A stretch of DNA of 64,000 nt, taken from the NCBI RefSeq assembly GCF_900113945.1, contig NZ_FORG01000014.1:52425-116424 (forward strand). The letters run 5' to 3'. The DNA is from Xenorhabdus mauleonii. GTDB taxonomy: Bacteria; Pseudomonadota; Gammaproteobacteria; Enterobacterales; Enterobacteriaceae. Below the pieces are notes generated by a model that saw only the letters and a list, made by a program, of their open reading frames with translations, did not search any database and was not told the DNA's origin. The position numbers and the translations under genes are program-made. Within the stretch, counting starts at the first letter, position 1. Each line of letters begins with the position of its first letter. Positions 9,621-17,968 of this stretch are shown here, in pieces.

Positions 9621-10458
9621 AGGTGAATAATTTTATGTTGTGGTAACGGGTTCATCCATAAAATATCAGAAAAAACAATAAAATCACCACCTTCATTATG
9701 TTTTTTCTGCCATTTTCTAAAACTATCATTAATTACAGGAACATATCCATTATATTTAATCCATAAGGCCAGCCAACTTCCAGTCGCATAAAGAGCGGCA
9801 TAATCAACGGAACTAATTTTATCTAATATACCATTTTTACTCCAAATGCCTAAAGGTTCATTAGCGCCAACAAAATCATAGGTATCTTTTAAATACATGC
9901 CAATCTGTTCGGTGACAAAAACATCTTTACTGTTTAACTTATCCACATGTCCCTTAACAGCCACCTTCATATTGGAATTACCCATAGCCCCATACCAATC
10001 ATCAACCGTATCCAGCTTAGAACCAAATTGCCTAACATTGACTACTGAAAACGTGTCTATTCCCCGTATATCATTTTCATATCCTAATTCTTTTTTTCCA
10101 CCTTCTTTTTCTAGCTGTTCTTTTAATTGCACGATACCTGCATTACTTGCCCATCCATTAATTAATACAGACATCACGTCTTGAGGTTGTTTATATTTCA
10201 TTGCCCATTCCATTTTTATGATGGAATCATTAACCAATTCATTTGGTATATCTATTGCGCGACCTCGAAAATATTCTGTTTTTATTTTTTCTGTAAAAGA
10301 ATAAGCAGGCTTTGTATTAAACCAATGCCGCATTAATTTTGGTGCCATTTCCCATCCCATTTTTTCCATTGCATCTGGGATTTGGTTTAGAAAAAAATAT
10401 CCATTTCAAGTTCTGTATTTTTGCCGCCTTTAACGGTTTTCGTTTTAAAAATCGACAT
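9617..10458 (-). pseudogene. DUF6402-like candidate T6SS effector, frameshifted near start
   Basis: An ATG at 10458, two bases after the hcp stop, begins MSIFKTKTVKGGKNTELEMD and then hits TAA at 10389-10387. One base back, the frame stays open as FFLNQIPDAMEKMGWEMAPK and continues to 9617, giving about 280 residues in total. The break lies at seven T residues (10391-10397). In the zero frame the sequence reads T TTT TTC immediately before the stop, a canonical -1 slippery heptamer. From memory the body resembles the DUF6402 family, often found beside Hcp or VgrG; no catalytic motif is evident to me. Translation restart at 10369 would give a 250-residue form. It could be a dead gene, a phase-variable gene, or one needing frameshifting. 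Confidence 0.6.
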
Positions 10459-10460
10459 TA

Positions 10461-11195
10461 TTAAATTCCTATTTTTGTTTGAAATAGATATTTGACCTCA
10501 AGGCTTTCTTCTTTTTTGGCATCAAATTGTTTTGTCATTCCAGATGTTTGGCATATTCCCTCAATCAGTCCCTTGTTCGTTTCCACACCATACGCGATAT
10601 CTTGGCAAACATTTCCTTGATGTTTCAGCGTGAACTTATGGCTAAATAGAGCCTCTACCACCTCTTCAATCAGTGGCTTAATGGATGAAAAACCAGATAA
10701 AAGCGGCTTGCCTTCTTCACGTCCGGCTAATTGCGTAATGCTGTAACCCGAAGTCCCAGCAGCAATGTGATTGCATGAAATGGATTTGTAATCGAGTTGT
10801 ACCGTTTCATACGGTATCTGGTCATTACTATTGATTGAATGGGGATAATGACAGGTAAAATTAACAATGGTTGCGCCTGTTAGCTTAATTTCATAAAAAG
10901 CTTCTAACTGCCCCATCTGGCTGGTTCGGTAACATAAAAAAGCAGCGTCTAACAATTCGTTACCGTCAATTGCCATCGCCAGCAGCGGTGAGGATTTATC
11001 AATAGGCTTAGTAAAGCTGACAGGGTGATGATGCGCGTTCTGGTCACGGCTCACCGAATGATTCACACTCAGTACCTGTATTTCATTTTCCCGACCTGTC
11101 TGATAACGGTTCCCGATAGATTCCTGCGTGGAACAACCCGCTGAAATAAGCCCTTGTTTCTTGCCTTTTAACGACAAGTAAATGATGTGTGCCAT
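10461..11195 (-). CDS. hcp: Hcp family T6SS tube protein with C-terminal extension
   Basis: Hcp forms the inner tube of the type VI secretion system and carries effectors. The first 160 or so residues (MAHIIYLSLKGKKQGLISAG, QVLSVNHSVSRDQNAHHHP, FTKPIDKSSPLLAMAIDGNE) match enterobacterial Hcp proteins well. Total length is 244 residues against about 160-172 for plain Hcp, so an extension of about 85 residues (from near LAGREEGKPLLSG) is present. The start at 11195 was chosen because an AGGAG ribosome site lies just upstream and the conserved MAHIIYLSL start falls there. No other T6SS structural gene is in the window, so this is an orphan hcp. The next gene begins two bases after its stop. Confidence 0.88.
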   Translation of the reverse strand: MAHIIYLSLKGKKQGLISAGCSTQESIGNRYQTGRENEIQVLSVNHSVSRDQNAHHHPVSFTKPIDKSSPLLAMAIDGNELLDAAFLCYRTSQMGQLEAFYEIKLTGATIVNFTCHYPHSINSNDQIPYETVQLDYKSISCNHIAAGTSGYSITQLAGREEGKPLLSGFSSIKPLIEEVVEALFSHKFTLKHQGNVCQDIAYGVETNKGLIEGICQTSGMTKQFDAKKEESLEVKYLFQTKIGI

Positions 11196-11216
11196 TCTTG
11201 TCTCCTGTAACAGCAC

Positions 11217-11574
11217 TTCTGATAAATGCTCAGGAAACAGGATATAATAGAATTATTTATCTATTCCAGTGTGGATAAAAATCCATCAATGGAATTGTGA
11301 TTAACTTCTACGATTAAATAAAATCAGATAATTATCTAATGTAAATTTCGGGTAGTATCAAATCGGATTGTCTACTGTATTTGCTTTCTTCGGTTGATCT
11401 GATCTCGTTTGCTTGCCAGAAGCCCCCTGAAAATCTTTTTCGTCTCCTCAACTCTACACCTTATGCACAACTCTCTGAACGCCTTGTCATATCTGGGTTT
11501 GTAGCAATTAATACGATATTCACCTCCTGTGTACCTTATACACCCTTAAATACAGCCAGATATTTAAAATGATG
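11217..11574. other. Gap upstream of hcp
   Basis: About 360 bp. It should contain the leftward promoter of the hcp operon; the run GATATAATAG near 11240 sits close to hcp but reads on the plus strand and cannot be assigned safely. No supportable ORF; a short plus-strand frame at 11381-11572 has no ribosome site and no recognisable sequence. Confidence 0.4.
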
Positions 11575-12017
11575 CAGATTGTCGATATAGCAATGAGTCG
11601 ATTTCCAGTTTTGGATTGGCATAATTCATTTTCTTGAGGCTGCTTCAATGGTCAGATAAATGATTGCGCACCTCGCCATCAGGTCGCGAATAGCTTACGT
11701 TTTTTGATGGCATGCCGAATAACACTGTTGAGTGATCCTATGGCATTAGTTGTATAGATAACCTTGCGGATATCAACTGGATAGGCAAAGAAGGTATTTA
11801 GGTTTTCCCAATGCGTGTGCCAACTTTTATTGATTTGCGGGTATTAGAGCCGATCTTTACCATATTTTTCATGACCGAAGTGTGCAGTCAACTCGGCATT
11901 GAATGCCATTTCAACCGTCAATTTTGTGAGCATACAGACGAATTGAGTAAGGTTAGCTTCTGTTTTAATGTCTTTGGCAAATTAGGCCTCAAGGGCTTTA
12001 AGTCTATTTTCGTGCAT
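11575..12017 (-). pseudogene. IS256-family (IS285-like) transposase remnant
   Basis: On the minus strand an N-terminal piece starting MHENRLKALEA at 12017 reads on through KTEANLTQFVCMLTKLTVEM and FNAELTAHFGHEKYGK with in-frame stops. A large internal deletion then joins it to a C-terminal piece carrying FFAYPVDIRKVIYTTNAIGS and LNSVIRHAIKKRK, the hallmark end of mutator-type transposases. After that the frame shifts again before TIEAASRK and IMPIQNWKS. The catalytic core is absent, so it cannot transpose. Confidence 0.85.
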
Positions 12018-12065
12018 AATATGCCTGCTTTGTTGTTTAATTGAACATATCAAAAGCAGGCAAAT

Positions 12066-12115
12066 ACACAATTTAAATTACAGTCTCGAAAGCAGGGTCT
12101 CCGACCCGAATCCCC
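12066..12115. mobile_element. Right end of the IS256-family remnant
   Basis: The sequence from 12115 leftwards (GGGGATTCGGGTCGGAGACC on the minus strand) precedes the transposase N-terminus by about 50-100 bp and has the look of an IS256-family terminal repeat. No matching opposite end was found left of 11575, consistent with a partial element. The exact boundary is inferred. Confidence 0.5.
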
Positions 12116-12598
12116 CTACTTGTCTGTACTCATTCCATCTAATCCGTCTTTGCCCCCATCAGAACCGCCTTTACCATCTTTTCCTCCTTGATCTTCCCCT
12201 TTTCCGCCATCGCTACCTTTTCCTGTATTAGAATCGGAACCACCATTCCCTCCATCCTCTTCTTTAGATATTGGAGTGAAGTTCATTCCTTTAAAATGAA
12301 GGCAATTTTCACCATTAGAGCCATTCGCACCATTCAAACCACTCGAGCCATTCGAGCCTTTGCATCCAGGGGAATTATCCGTACTCCCGCCGTTTCCACC
12401 ATTTCCACCGTTCCCGCCATTAACTAAACTCCCATTCCCGCCATCTCCTCCAGGAGAATTGTCGCCAGAACCACCGTTACCACCCGCGCCACCATTTGAA
12501 CTGATTACTTTAGATTGACTATTAAAATCATTAGGATGAGATAATACGGTGAAAGAAATAAGTGGGATTATTAGTAATGGTAAAAAAATTTTTTTCAT
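12116..12598 (-). CDS. Secreted glycine-rich low-complexity protein
   Basis: A 160-residue protein of unknown function. It starts with a clear signal peptide (MKKIFLPLLIIPLISFTVLS) and then consists of Gly/Asn/Ser/Asp-rich repeats built on NGG and DGG units, interrupted at about residues 97-112 by an ordinary segment (ENCLHFKGMNFTPISKEE). Two cysteines are present. The stop codon coincides with the edge of the IS remnant, so the original C-terminus may have been cut off by the insertion. A broken relative lies directly upstream. Extracellular structural or matrix roles are possible, but nothing in the sequence settles this. Confidence 0.65.
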   Translation of the reverse strand: MKKIFLPLLIIPLISFTVLSHPNDFNSQSKVISSNGGAGGNGGSGDNSPGGDGGNGSLVNGGNGGNGGNGGSTDNSPGCKGSNGSSGLNGANGSNGENCLHFKGMNFTPISKEEDGGNGGSDSNTGKGSDGGKGEDQGGKDGKGGSDGGKDGLDGMSTDK

Positions 12599-12671
12599 GG
12601 TTAAACACTCTCATAATTAAAAGTGAAATACGAGGATTACAGTTCACATTGGAATGTAACCCTATTACTAA

Positions 12672-12968
12672 TCAAGCTGGCTGCATTCCTCCGCTACTCC
12701 CACCAGAATGATTTCCACTGCCGTTTCCGCTATTGCTATTATTCCCGCCGTCGCAGCCCTCCGCTCCCGATGAATTATTACCACTACCACCATTGCCCCT
12801 CGAGTCTCCATTAGCATCTCCAGTACTAATAAAAATTAAATTGTGAGACGGGTGATGGGGTATATACGCGTCGTACTTCAAGGTGCATGCATTATCATCC
12901 CGCGACGCGGGATGATAATGCATTGCTTCCTGAAACTTGGAGTTAATAGGGTATATGATTATTTGCAT
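12672..12968 (-). pseudogene. Broken paralogue of the glycine-rich protein
   Basis: The 98-codon frame ends in a Gly/Asn/Ser-rich region (GDANGDSRGNGGSGNNSS and onward) like the neighbouring intact gene, but its first 45 or so codons fall inside a palindromic repeat element (12858-12955). No signal peptide remains. I read it as a tandem duplicate whose 5' end was replaced by the repeat insertion. It could still be translated from the new start, but a secreted product is not expected. Confidence 0.55.
12858..12955. repeat. Palindromic repeat element inside glycine-rich gene
   Basis: Contains a perfect 17-bp inverted repeat (12888-12904 and 12906-12922) around one central base. Outside it are imperfect arms containing TACTTCAAGGTGCA on the left and CTTCCTGAAACTTGG on the right, with GTATAT-type ends on both sides. 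It shares the TACTTCAAG-TGCATGCA theme with the palindrome at 13225. Confidence 0.8.
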
Positions 12969-13365
12969 ATGAGCTTGTTATACTGAATAAGTAAATAGTT
13001 ATTATTGTTGTCATTAATTTTATGAATATTATTCCTCACTTTACTATTTTTAGGGTGTCACTCTTTAATTACTCTTTATTCATTCATTATATAAAATAAT
13101 GACACGCATGAATCCGACCTTAAATACAAGGTTATCGCTTAATAACTAGAATATAAATTGTTCTTAAACGAATGACATGACCAGTCTTTGCCGCAGCACC
13201 AGAAATACTATTTATATTCTATTAACTTCAAGATGCATGCATCTTGAAGTACGAGGCGTATAGTAATTTATCATTTGTGGCCATCATGTTAATACTCCCT
13301 TAAAAAAACATAAAAATATCAAATTAACGCTTTGGAGTCATGACCGATAACACTTTAATCAAACC
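12969..13365. other. Gap between glycine-rich remnant and lysR
   Basis: About 400 bp, AT-rich, with no supportable gene. Apart from the 26-bp palindrome at 13225-13250 nothing distinctive was seen. Confidence 0.45.
13225..13250. repeat. Perfect 26-bp palindrome
   Basis: ACTTCAAGATGCA followed directly by its reverse complement TGCATCTTGAAGT. It looks like a minimal copy of the same repeat family as the element at 12858-12955. It lies in the gap between the broken glycine-rich gene and the LysR gene. Confidence 0.85.
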
Positions 13366-14301
13366 TCAGTCAGAGATTTCCTTAGGCTTTTCCCTTTCTT
13401 TCAACCATTGCATAAAATCGTCAATAAAGACTTTTGTCTTTAGCGGTAATAATTTCTGTGGCAGGGTAATGATATAGGCTTGACGCGGAAATGGGTTATC
13501 AACTTGCCACTCAGGCAGCACTTTCAATAATAATCCATCGGAAATATAATTATTGGCAATAAAAGTCGGTATGATGCCAATTCCAATGCCCTGAAGAATG
13601 GCGTCTAACATCGCATCACTACTGTTGATAAGAAATCGTGGTGTTAAAAATACATGTTCAGTGCGCCCTTTATTCTTGAAAATCCAACCATCATGGAATA
13701 CCCGTTCTTCAGAGAAGAAAATATTGTGTTCATTTAATAATAGAGGCTCAGTCGGGAGTTCTTTACAATAATTTTTGGAACAGACAAGGGCGTATTCAAT
13801 CGGCATTAATGCTCTGGCAACCATATTTTCAGGTGGTGACCCCGTTACACGTAATGCTAAATCAAACTGGTCATGTGCAATGTTTATAATATTATTCGTA
13901 AGTCGTAATTCGACATTGACATCCGGATAGTTGATTAAAAAAGTAGGTAAAAATGCGGTAAGTAGTATTTTTCCCAATGTATTTGGTGCGGTTATTCGTA
14001 AGACACCACTGGGTGTATCACTAAAACTCTCTGCTCTGGCAAATAAATCATCCGCTGCGGAAATAACTTTCAAAGCATAGTGATATATTTCCTGCCCACA
14101 TTCAGTGACCTGTAACATACGAGTTGAACGAATGAGGAGGCGCTGATTGAGTTGAGCTTCCAACCGATCAATTATTCTGCTGACCGACGATGGTGTCATA
14201 GACATTAATCGGGCTGTTGCAGAAAAGCTTCCTGTCTCAACCGTTTTAATGAAAACATGCAGCGCTGGAATAAAACCCGTCAATTCGTTTTTATTTTTCA
14301 T
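13366..14301 (-). CDS. LysR family transcriptional regulator
   Basis: A 311-residue regulator with the standard LysR layout. The N-terminal winged helix-turn-helix (about residues 10-70) includes FIKTVETGSFSATARLM and SSVSRIIDRLEAQLNQRLL. The effector-binding domain (about 95-300) contains GVLRITAPNTLGKILL and GIGIGIIPTFIANN. It belongs to the large CrgA/YafC-like branch. It is divergent from the MFS exporter at 14675, which is a likely target, as LysR regulators commonly control the neighbouring divergent gene. The signal molecule cannot be inferred. Confidence 0.92.
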   Translation of the reverse strand: MKNKNELTGFIPALHVFIKTVETGSFSATARLMSMTPSSVSRIIDRLEAQLNQRLLIRSTRMLQVTECGQEIYHYALKVISAADDLFARAESFSDTPSGVLRITAPNTLGKILLTAFLPTFLINYPDVNVELRLTNNIINIAHDQFDLALRVTGSPPENMVARALMPIEYALVCSKNYCKELPTEPLLLNEHNIFFSEERVFHDGWIFKNKGRTEHVFLTPRFLINSSDAMLDAILQGIGIGIIPTFIANNYISDGLLLKVLPEWQVDNPFPRQAYIITLPQKLLPLKTKVFIDDFMQWLKEREKPKEISD

Positions 14302-14674
14302 GTACTGGTCTTTGGCAAATAAGGCATTCGGTCAAACTATCACTTTATTTCACCATGTACAAATAAGAGTATAGAGCTAGTTCGCCCAAGCAAGAGCAAT
14401 ACTCGTAAGTGCAATGCCAGTCAGTACAATATCAGTAAGGACAGTACTCCGGATAAATACGCTTTTGTTTCGCATACACAACTCTTTTGCATACAGAGCA
14501 TCTAGTTAAATTATCATTGAACCCTATGATGTTTAATGAAAATCAGTATCAAGTCACAAATAAAGCCCCTGTATTCATTCGGAATGTTATCAGACAATGT
14601 CCGTCATCATTATTGAATGTTAAGCAAGGAATAATTAGCCGTGAATGCGGTTCGATTAGTTATCAGGTGAACAT
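14302..14674. other. Intergenic region between lysR and MFS gene, with quasi-repeats
   Basis: Control region for two divergent genes. From 14392 to 14455 there is an imperfect tandem repetition of about 16 bp built on GCAAT-xx-CAGT-AGTA, suggesting a degenerate tandem array or several related binding sites. A short frame at 14487-14678 has no recognisable product and I do not call it a gene. Confidence 0.45.
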
Positions 14675-15907
14675 ATGAGCAATAATGAATTTGGATTGAA
14701 ACGTTTTATATTTTCTCGTTTTCTTGGAACCTTATGTGATCAGTTCTTACTGTTCGCCGTTCCACTTACAATATTACAAATAACAGGCTCATTAATGTTC
14801 GCTTCTTTAGCATTTGTTATTGAATGGGTTCCACGCCTGATCTTTTACCCTTTATCTGGTTTTATAGCCGACAGAGTTAATCCCAAATCAATATTTTTCA
14901 ATGTAGAGCTTGGGCGTACATTATTAATGCTGGCCGTGTTTGTTGTACTGATTTTTTATCCGGCATTAACATTCCCTGTATTGGCTGCCATGATGGCGCT
15001 GCTCTCCGTTGCCCATGCTCTTAATTTTGTCGCAACAGAATCTCTCCTGCCTCGAAATATTCCGGCTGGAGAATTACCCAAGGCATTGTCAATGGTGCAA
15101 GGCGTTGATCAAGTTACTCAGATTTTAGGGCCAACTCTGGCGGCAATTATCGCTGCCTATGGTGGCATTAATACAATATTGGCCGTTGCCGCCGCAATTT
15201 TCGCCACTTCTGCGATTAATTATCTTTTTCTCAAATCACGTCAAATTAGTGTCGAAGATAAACTCAGTTTTAAATCACTGATCGAGTCTAATAAGCAAGG
15301 CGCCCAAGTACTTTGGAAAAATAAAGTGCTGTTGCATTTGTGTGGATTAACATGGGTCGTGAATCTGGTGTACGGCGCAGCTCTGGTTGTCAGTGCCGCA
15401 GTGATCCTCGAAGAATTTCGTATGCCTGAACGTTATTTTGGCATCCTGCAATCTTCAGCCGCCATAGCAACCATTGTTGCTTTCTTCTTTGTGCCCGGTT
15501 TTGTCAGGCGCTTTGGATTATCCACATTAGGGACAATCTCTTTTTGTGCAATGATATTGTCCGGAGCATTGATGACAGCCTCAACGTATTATGCGTTGTA
15601 CCTTGTTGGTTATATGTTATTGATGGCTTTTGATGGTGTATTCAGCGTTTATTTGCGGTCTGTCAGGAGCCAGATAATTCCTCAAGAACATCTTGGAAAA
15701 ACTTCAGGCTTGATCGGCTTATTAAATATGTCTTCGGTTCCCGCCAGCGGCCTTGCAGTGACGTTTTTGGCAAGTTATTTCAAGCCATTGGAAATCATTG
15801 GGATCATTCTTGTCGTTGCTCTCATTTTAGGCATTGTACTGATCATTCTGGGACGTCGAGCCTTTGGATATAAAAGCTGGCTGCCACCCGTAATAACGAC
15901 ACAATAA
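14675..15907 (+). CDS. MFS transporter, EntS-like (MFS_3 type) exporter
   Basis: A 410-residue inner-membrane transporter with about 12 hydrophobic segments. The MFS loop motif between spans 2 and 3 appears as SGFIADRVNPKS near residue 62. The sequence is of the MFS_3 type that includes the enterobactin exporter EntS, but no siderophore genes adjoin it, so the substrate is open. A ribosome site (AGGTG) precedes the ATG at 14675. It is divergent from the LysR gene at 13366. Confidence 0.85.
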   Translation: MSNNEFGLKRFIFSRFLGTLCDQFLLFAVPLTILQITGSLMFASLAFVIEWVPRLIFYPLSGFIADRVNPKSIFFNVELGRTLLMLAVFVVLIFYPALTFPVLAAMMALLSVAHALNFVATESLLPRNIPAGELPKALSMVQGVDQVTQILGPTLAAIIAAYGGINTILAVAAAIFATSAINYLFLKSRQISVEDKLSFKSLIESNKQGAQVLWKNKVLLHLCGLTWVVNLVYGAALVVSAAVILEEFRMPERYFGILQSSAAIATIVAFFFVPGFVRRFGLSTLGTISFCAMILSGALMTASTYYALYLVGYMLLMAFDGVFSVYLRSVRSQIIPQEHLGKTSGLIGLLNMSSVPASGLAVTFLASYFKPLEIIGIILVVALILGIVLIILGRRAFGYKSWLPPVITTQ

Positions 15908-16359
15908 GTGAAATTATTACAAGTTGATTCTGGGGGAGATGGCATCACTTTCTCCCCTATCTGAATGGTTATCTATGTCACGCATTGTTTTATCTGCATA
16001 ACTTTGCCATCAGAAAAGACATGACAGACATAAGCGCGCAGAAAAAAGCATAAACATACTGTCCAATTAAATCTTCTTTATCAGGCAATGTGATTTTTTC
16101 TTATCAAGGCTTCATATGTTGCCGATACAGGCATGACGATGATTTCAATATCATATAATTCATCATTGTGAAAATTGCTATAGATTATTATGTCCTCAAT
16201 ATTTGGGTTGTTGCTGAATAAACCAAGGCATAAAAATATCTTCATAGAAAGATATCCTATAAATGATTAATTTACAGAATTTAATATTTCAATTGTATTG
16301 ATTTGTATATTTATGTATATTTCTTCCCGCATTAAATAAGCTTAAAGAGATATTAAATA
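15908..16359. other. Gap between MFS gene and ail-like gene
   Basis: About 450 bp. A weak hairpin (GGGGGAGA ... TCTCCCC, near 15932-15958) shortly after the MFS stop may terminate that transcript. The rest is AT-rich with no supportable ORF; it should contain the promoter of the ail-like gene. Confidence 0.45.
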
Positions 16360-16916
16360 ATGAAAAAAATCTATTGATCTCAACCGTTTTGGTGGGATTG
16401 GCAATGACATCATTAACAGCAAACGCTAACGGAAAACACACCATTTCTGTCGGTTATGCACAGAGTAAATTCCTGTCTGAAGAAGACAAAGATATTAAAG
16501 CGCCAAAAGGCGCAAACGCGAAGTATCGCTACGAAATTAATGAGAAACTGGGTATTGTTAGTTCTTTGACCCGTACTTCTCTAAAATACACCCTCACTGA
16601 CCACAACGATAAGTACTCACATGATTTTGAGCATACTTCATTCATGGCGGGGCCATCTTACCGCTTTAATGAATATGTCAGTGCCTACGCTTTATTGGGT
16701 GCAGCTTATGGCAAGGCTTCTGGAGAGTTCACAGAACATCACGCTTATGGTTATACCCAAGGCCGCTTTGAAGAAACAGCTACAGCAGCAGCTTATGGTG
16801 CAGGTGTGCAATTTAACCCGATTCCAAATGTCGCAATTGATGTTTCATACGAATACACCAAATTGGATGAAGCGAAATTAGGCACATTCGTCTTCGGGAT
16901 CGGATACCGTTTTTAA
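16360..16916 (+). pseudogene. Ail/OmpX family outer-membrane protein with A-tract frameshift
   Basis: Ail-type proteins are eight-stranded outer-membrane barrels that give adhesion and serum resistance. The main frame from 16374 has the full family pattern: ISVGYAQSKF, AKYRYEINEKLGI, FMAGPSYRFNEYVSAYALLG, YGAGVQFNPIPNVAIDVSYE and the terminal FGIGYRF. The natural start is the ATG at 16360, but it is followed by seven A residues (16363-16369) that put MKKIY before a TGA. One more A would give MKKNLLISTVLVGLAMTSL and a normal signal peptide joined to the rest. So the gene is off by one base in a homopolymer: phase-variable, a real mutation, or a sequencing error. Starting at the TTG at 16374 would lack most of the basic leader. 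Confidence 0.8.
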
Positions 16917-16950
16917 TTTTTTATAAATTAAAAAACTCGTTCGCTCTTCA

Positions 16951-16983
16951 ACCAACGCCCTATTTCTTTGTTAGGGCGTTGGT
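16951..16983 (+). terminator. Stem-loop after the ail-like gene
   Basis: An 11-bp perfect stem (ACCAACGCCCT with AGGGCGTTGGT) lies 35 bp past the stop. It is not followed by a T run, so it may stabilise the 3' end rather than act as a classic terminator. Confidence 0.6.
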
Positions 16984-17172
16984 CAAAAATCATTCCAATC
17001 TCACTACTCTCTAACGTCCACAAACATATCCCAATTTCATATCGCTAAAACTCGATTGGCAATTAATCTCTCTTTATTAAAGCTGGATGAATACTGGTTC
17101 TTCCTGTCAAAATTTCTTCAATCATAACGACGATATTATGTTTTGCGACGCTAAATTGTCAGCCTATATCTC

Positions 17173-17300
17173 ATACCTGTCGTCTTTCAAGTTGCTTCTT
17201 TGTTAGCGAAGTCCATTCACTCCGGTCACAGAGTTATCTATTGCTCCCAGAGGTTAATTCCCTTGCCGCCGTGACGCATCTTGAAATCCATAAGGTATAT
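17173..17300. repeat. Dispersed repeat element, full-length copy
   Basis: Bounded by imperfect terminal inverted repeats: left ATACC...TCTTTCAAGTTGC, right GCATCTTGAAATCCATAAGGTAT. The right part (TTCCCTTGCCGCC followed by the end) recurs at 24728-24771, and shorter relatives occur at 33551, 59028 and 61291. The look is that of a non-coding, palindromic, miniature-type dispersed repeat. Confidence 0.75.
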
Positions 17301-17935
17301 GTTCTGACACGATTAAGCTAAAAATGCTCTCAACACGGTAATTTTCTATAAATTGATCATCGAAGAAGAAGTAATTTTCTGTCGTTAAAATCATCACATC
17401 GCACAATAACAGATATGACATTGTTTTAATTGAATAAAATATGAAATTTCGCTCTATCCCAAGTCATGGGACAGGCTATTTTTCAAATTATGTGAAGATG
17501 CGAGTTAAATCGAATTTGAGGGATATTAAAAATTTATTCAGTCAAAAAAGTGACAGTAAATAATATTTTTGAGGAAAAGTTTGCAAATTTACGGAGATAA
17601 CGCTAAATAATGATTAAATCTCTTTATATAACTCAAATCAATAAAATTTTATTTAAAAACAAAACATTTTATATCAAACTGTAAACATAATCCTATATTA
17701 TATAACCTAAGTCAAATTTCGTTACATACTATAAATCATTCCACTTAACCAATTACAATATATGAATTTTTTTTGTTATTCATATATTTTGTCGTACCGT
17801 CATAATATAGATGCTGAAAAAATGTTACCTGATTTTAGTCAAGCATCACAATACCCAGCAGAATCAATAAGCATATAAACCTTACGTATCCAAAATTAAA
17901 CTCTACTTAATCATTAAAAACGAGATTATAAATCT

Positions 17936-17968
17936 AAACTAGACAGTTTGATATATTTTGTCCAGTTT
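17936..17968. promoter_or_regulatory. Imperfect inverted repeat, possible regulator site
   Basis: AAACTAGACA (17936-17945) faces TGTCCAGTTT (17959-17968) with one mismatch and 13 bases between. It lies about 550 bp upstream of the XRE regulator. A binding-site role is only a guess. Confidence 0.3.

Noticed and set aside
12888-13250. The palindromes as a CRISPR array or an attachment site
   Set aside because: There are only two unequal copies, no regular spacers, and no integrase or cas genes; they fit dispersed palindromic elements better.
14487-14678. 63-codon plus frame before the MFS exporter
   Set aside because: No ribosome site or recognisable product; it overlaps the exporter start and quasi-repeats.
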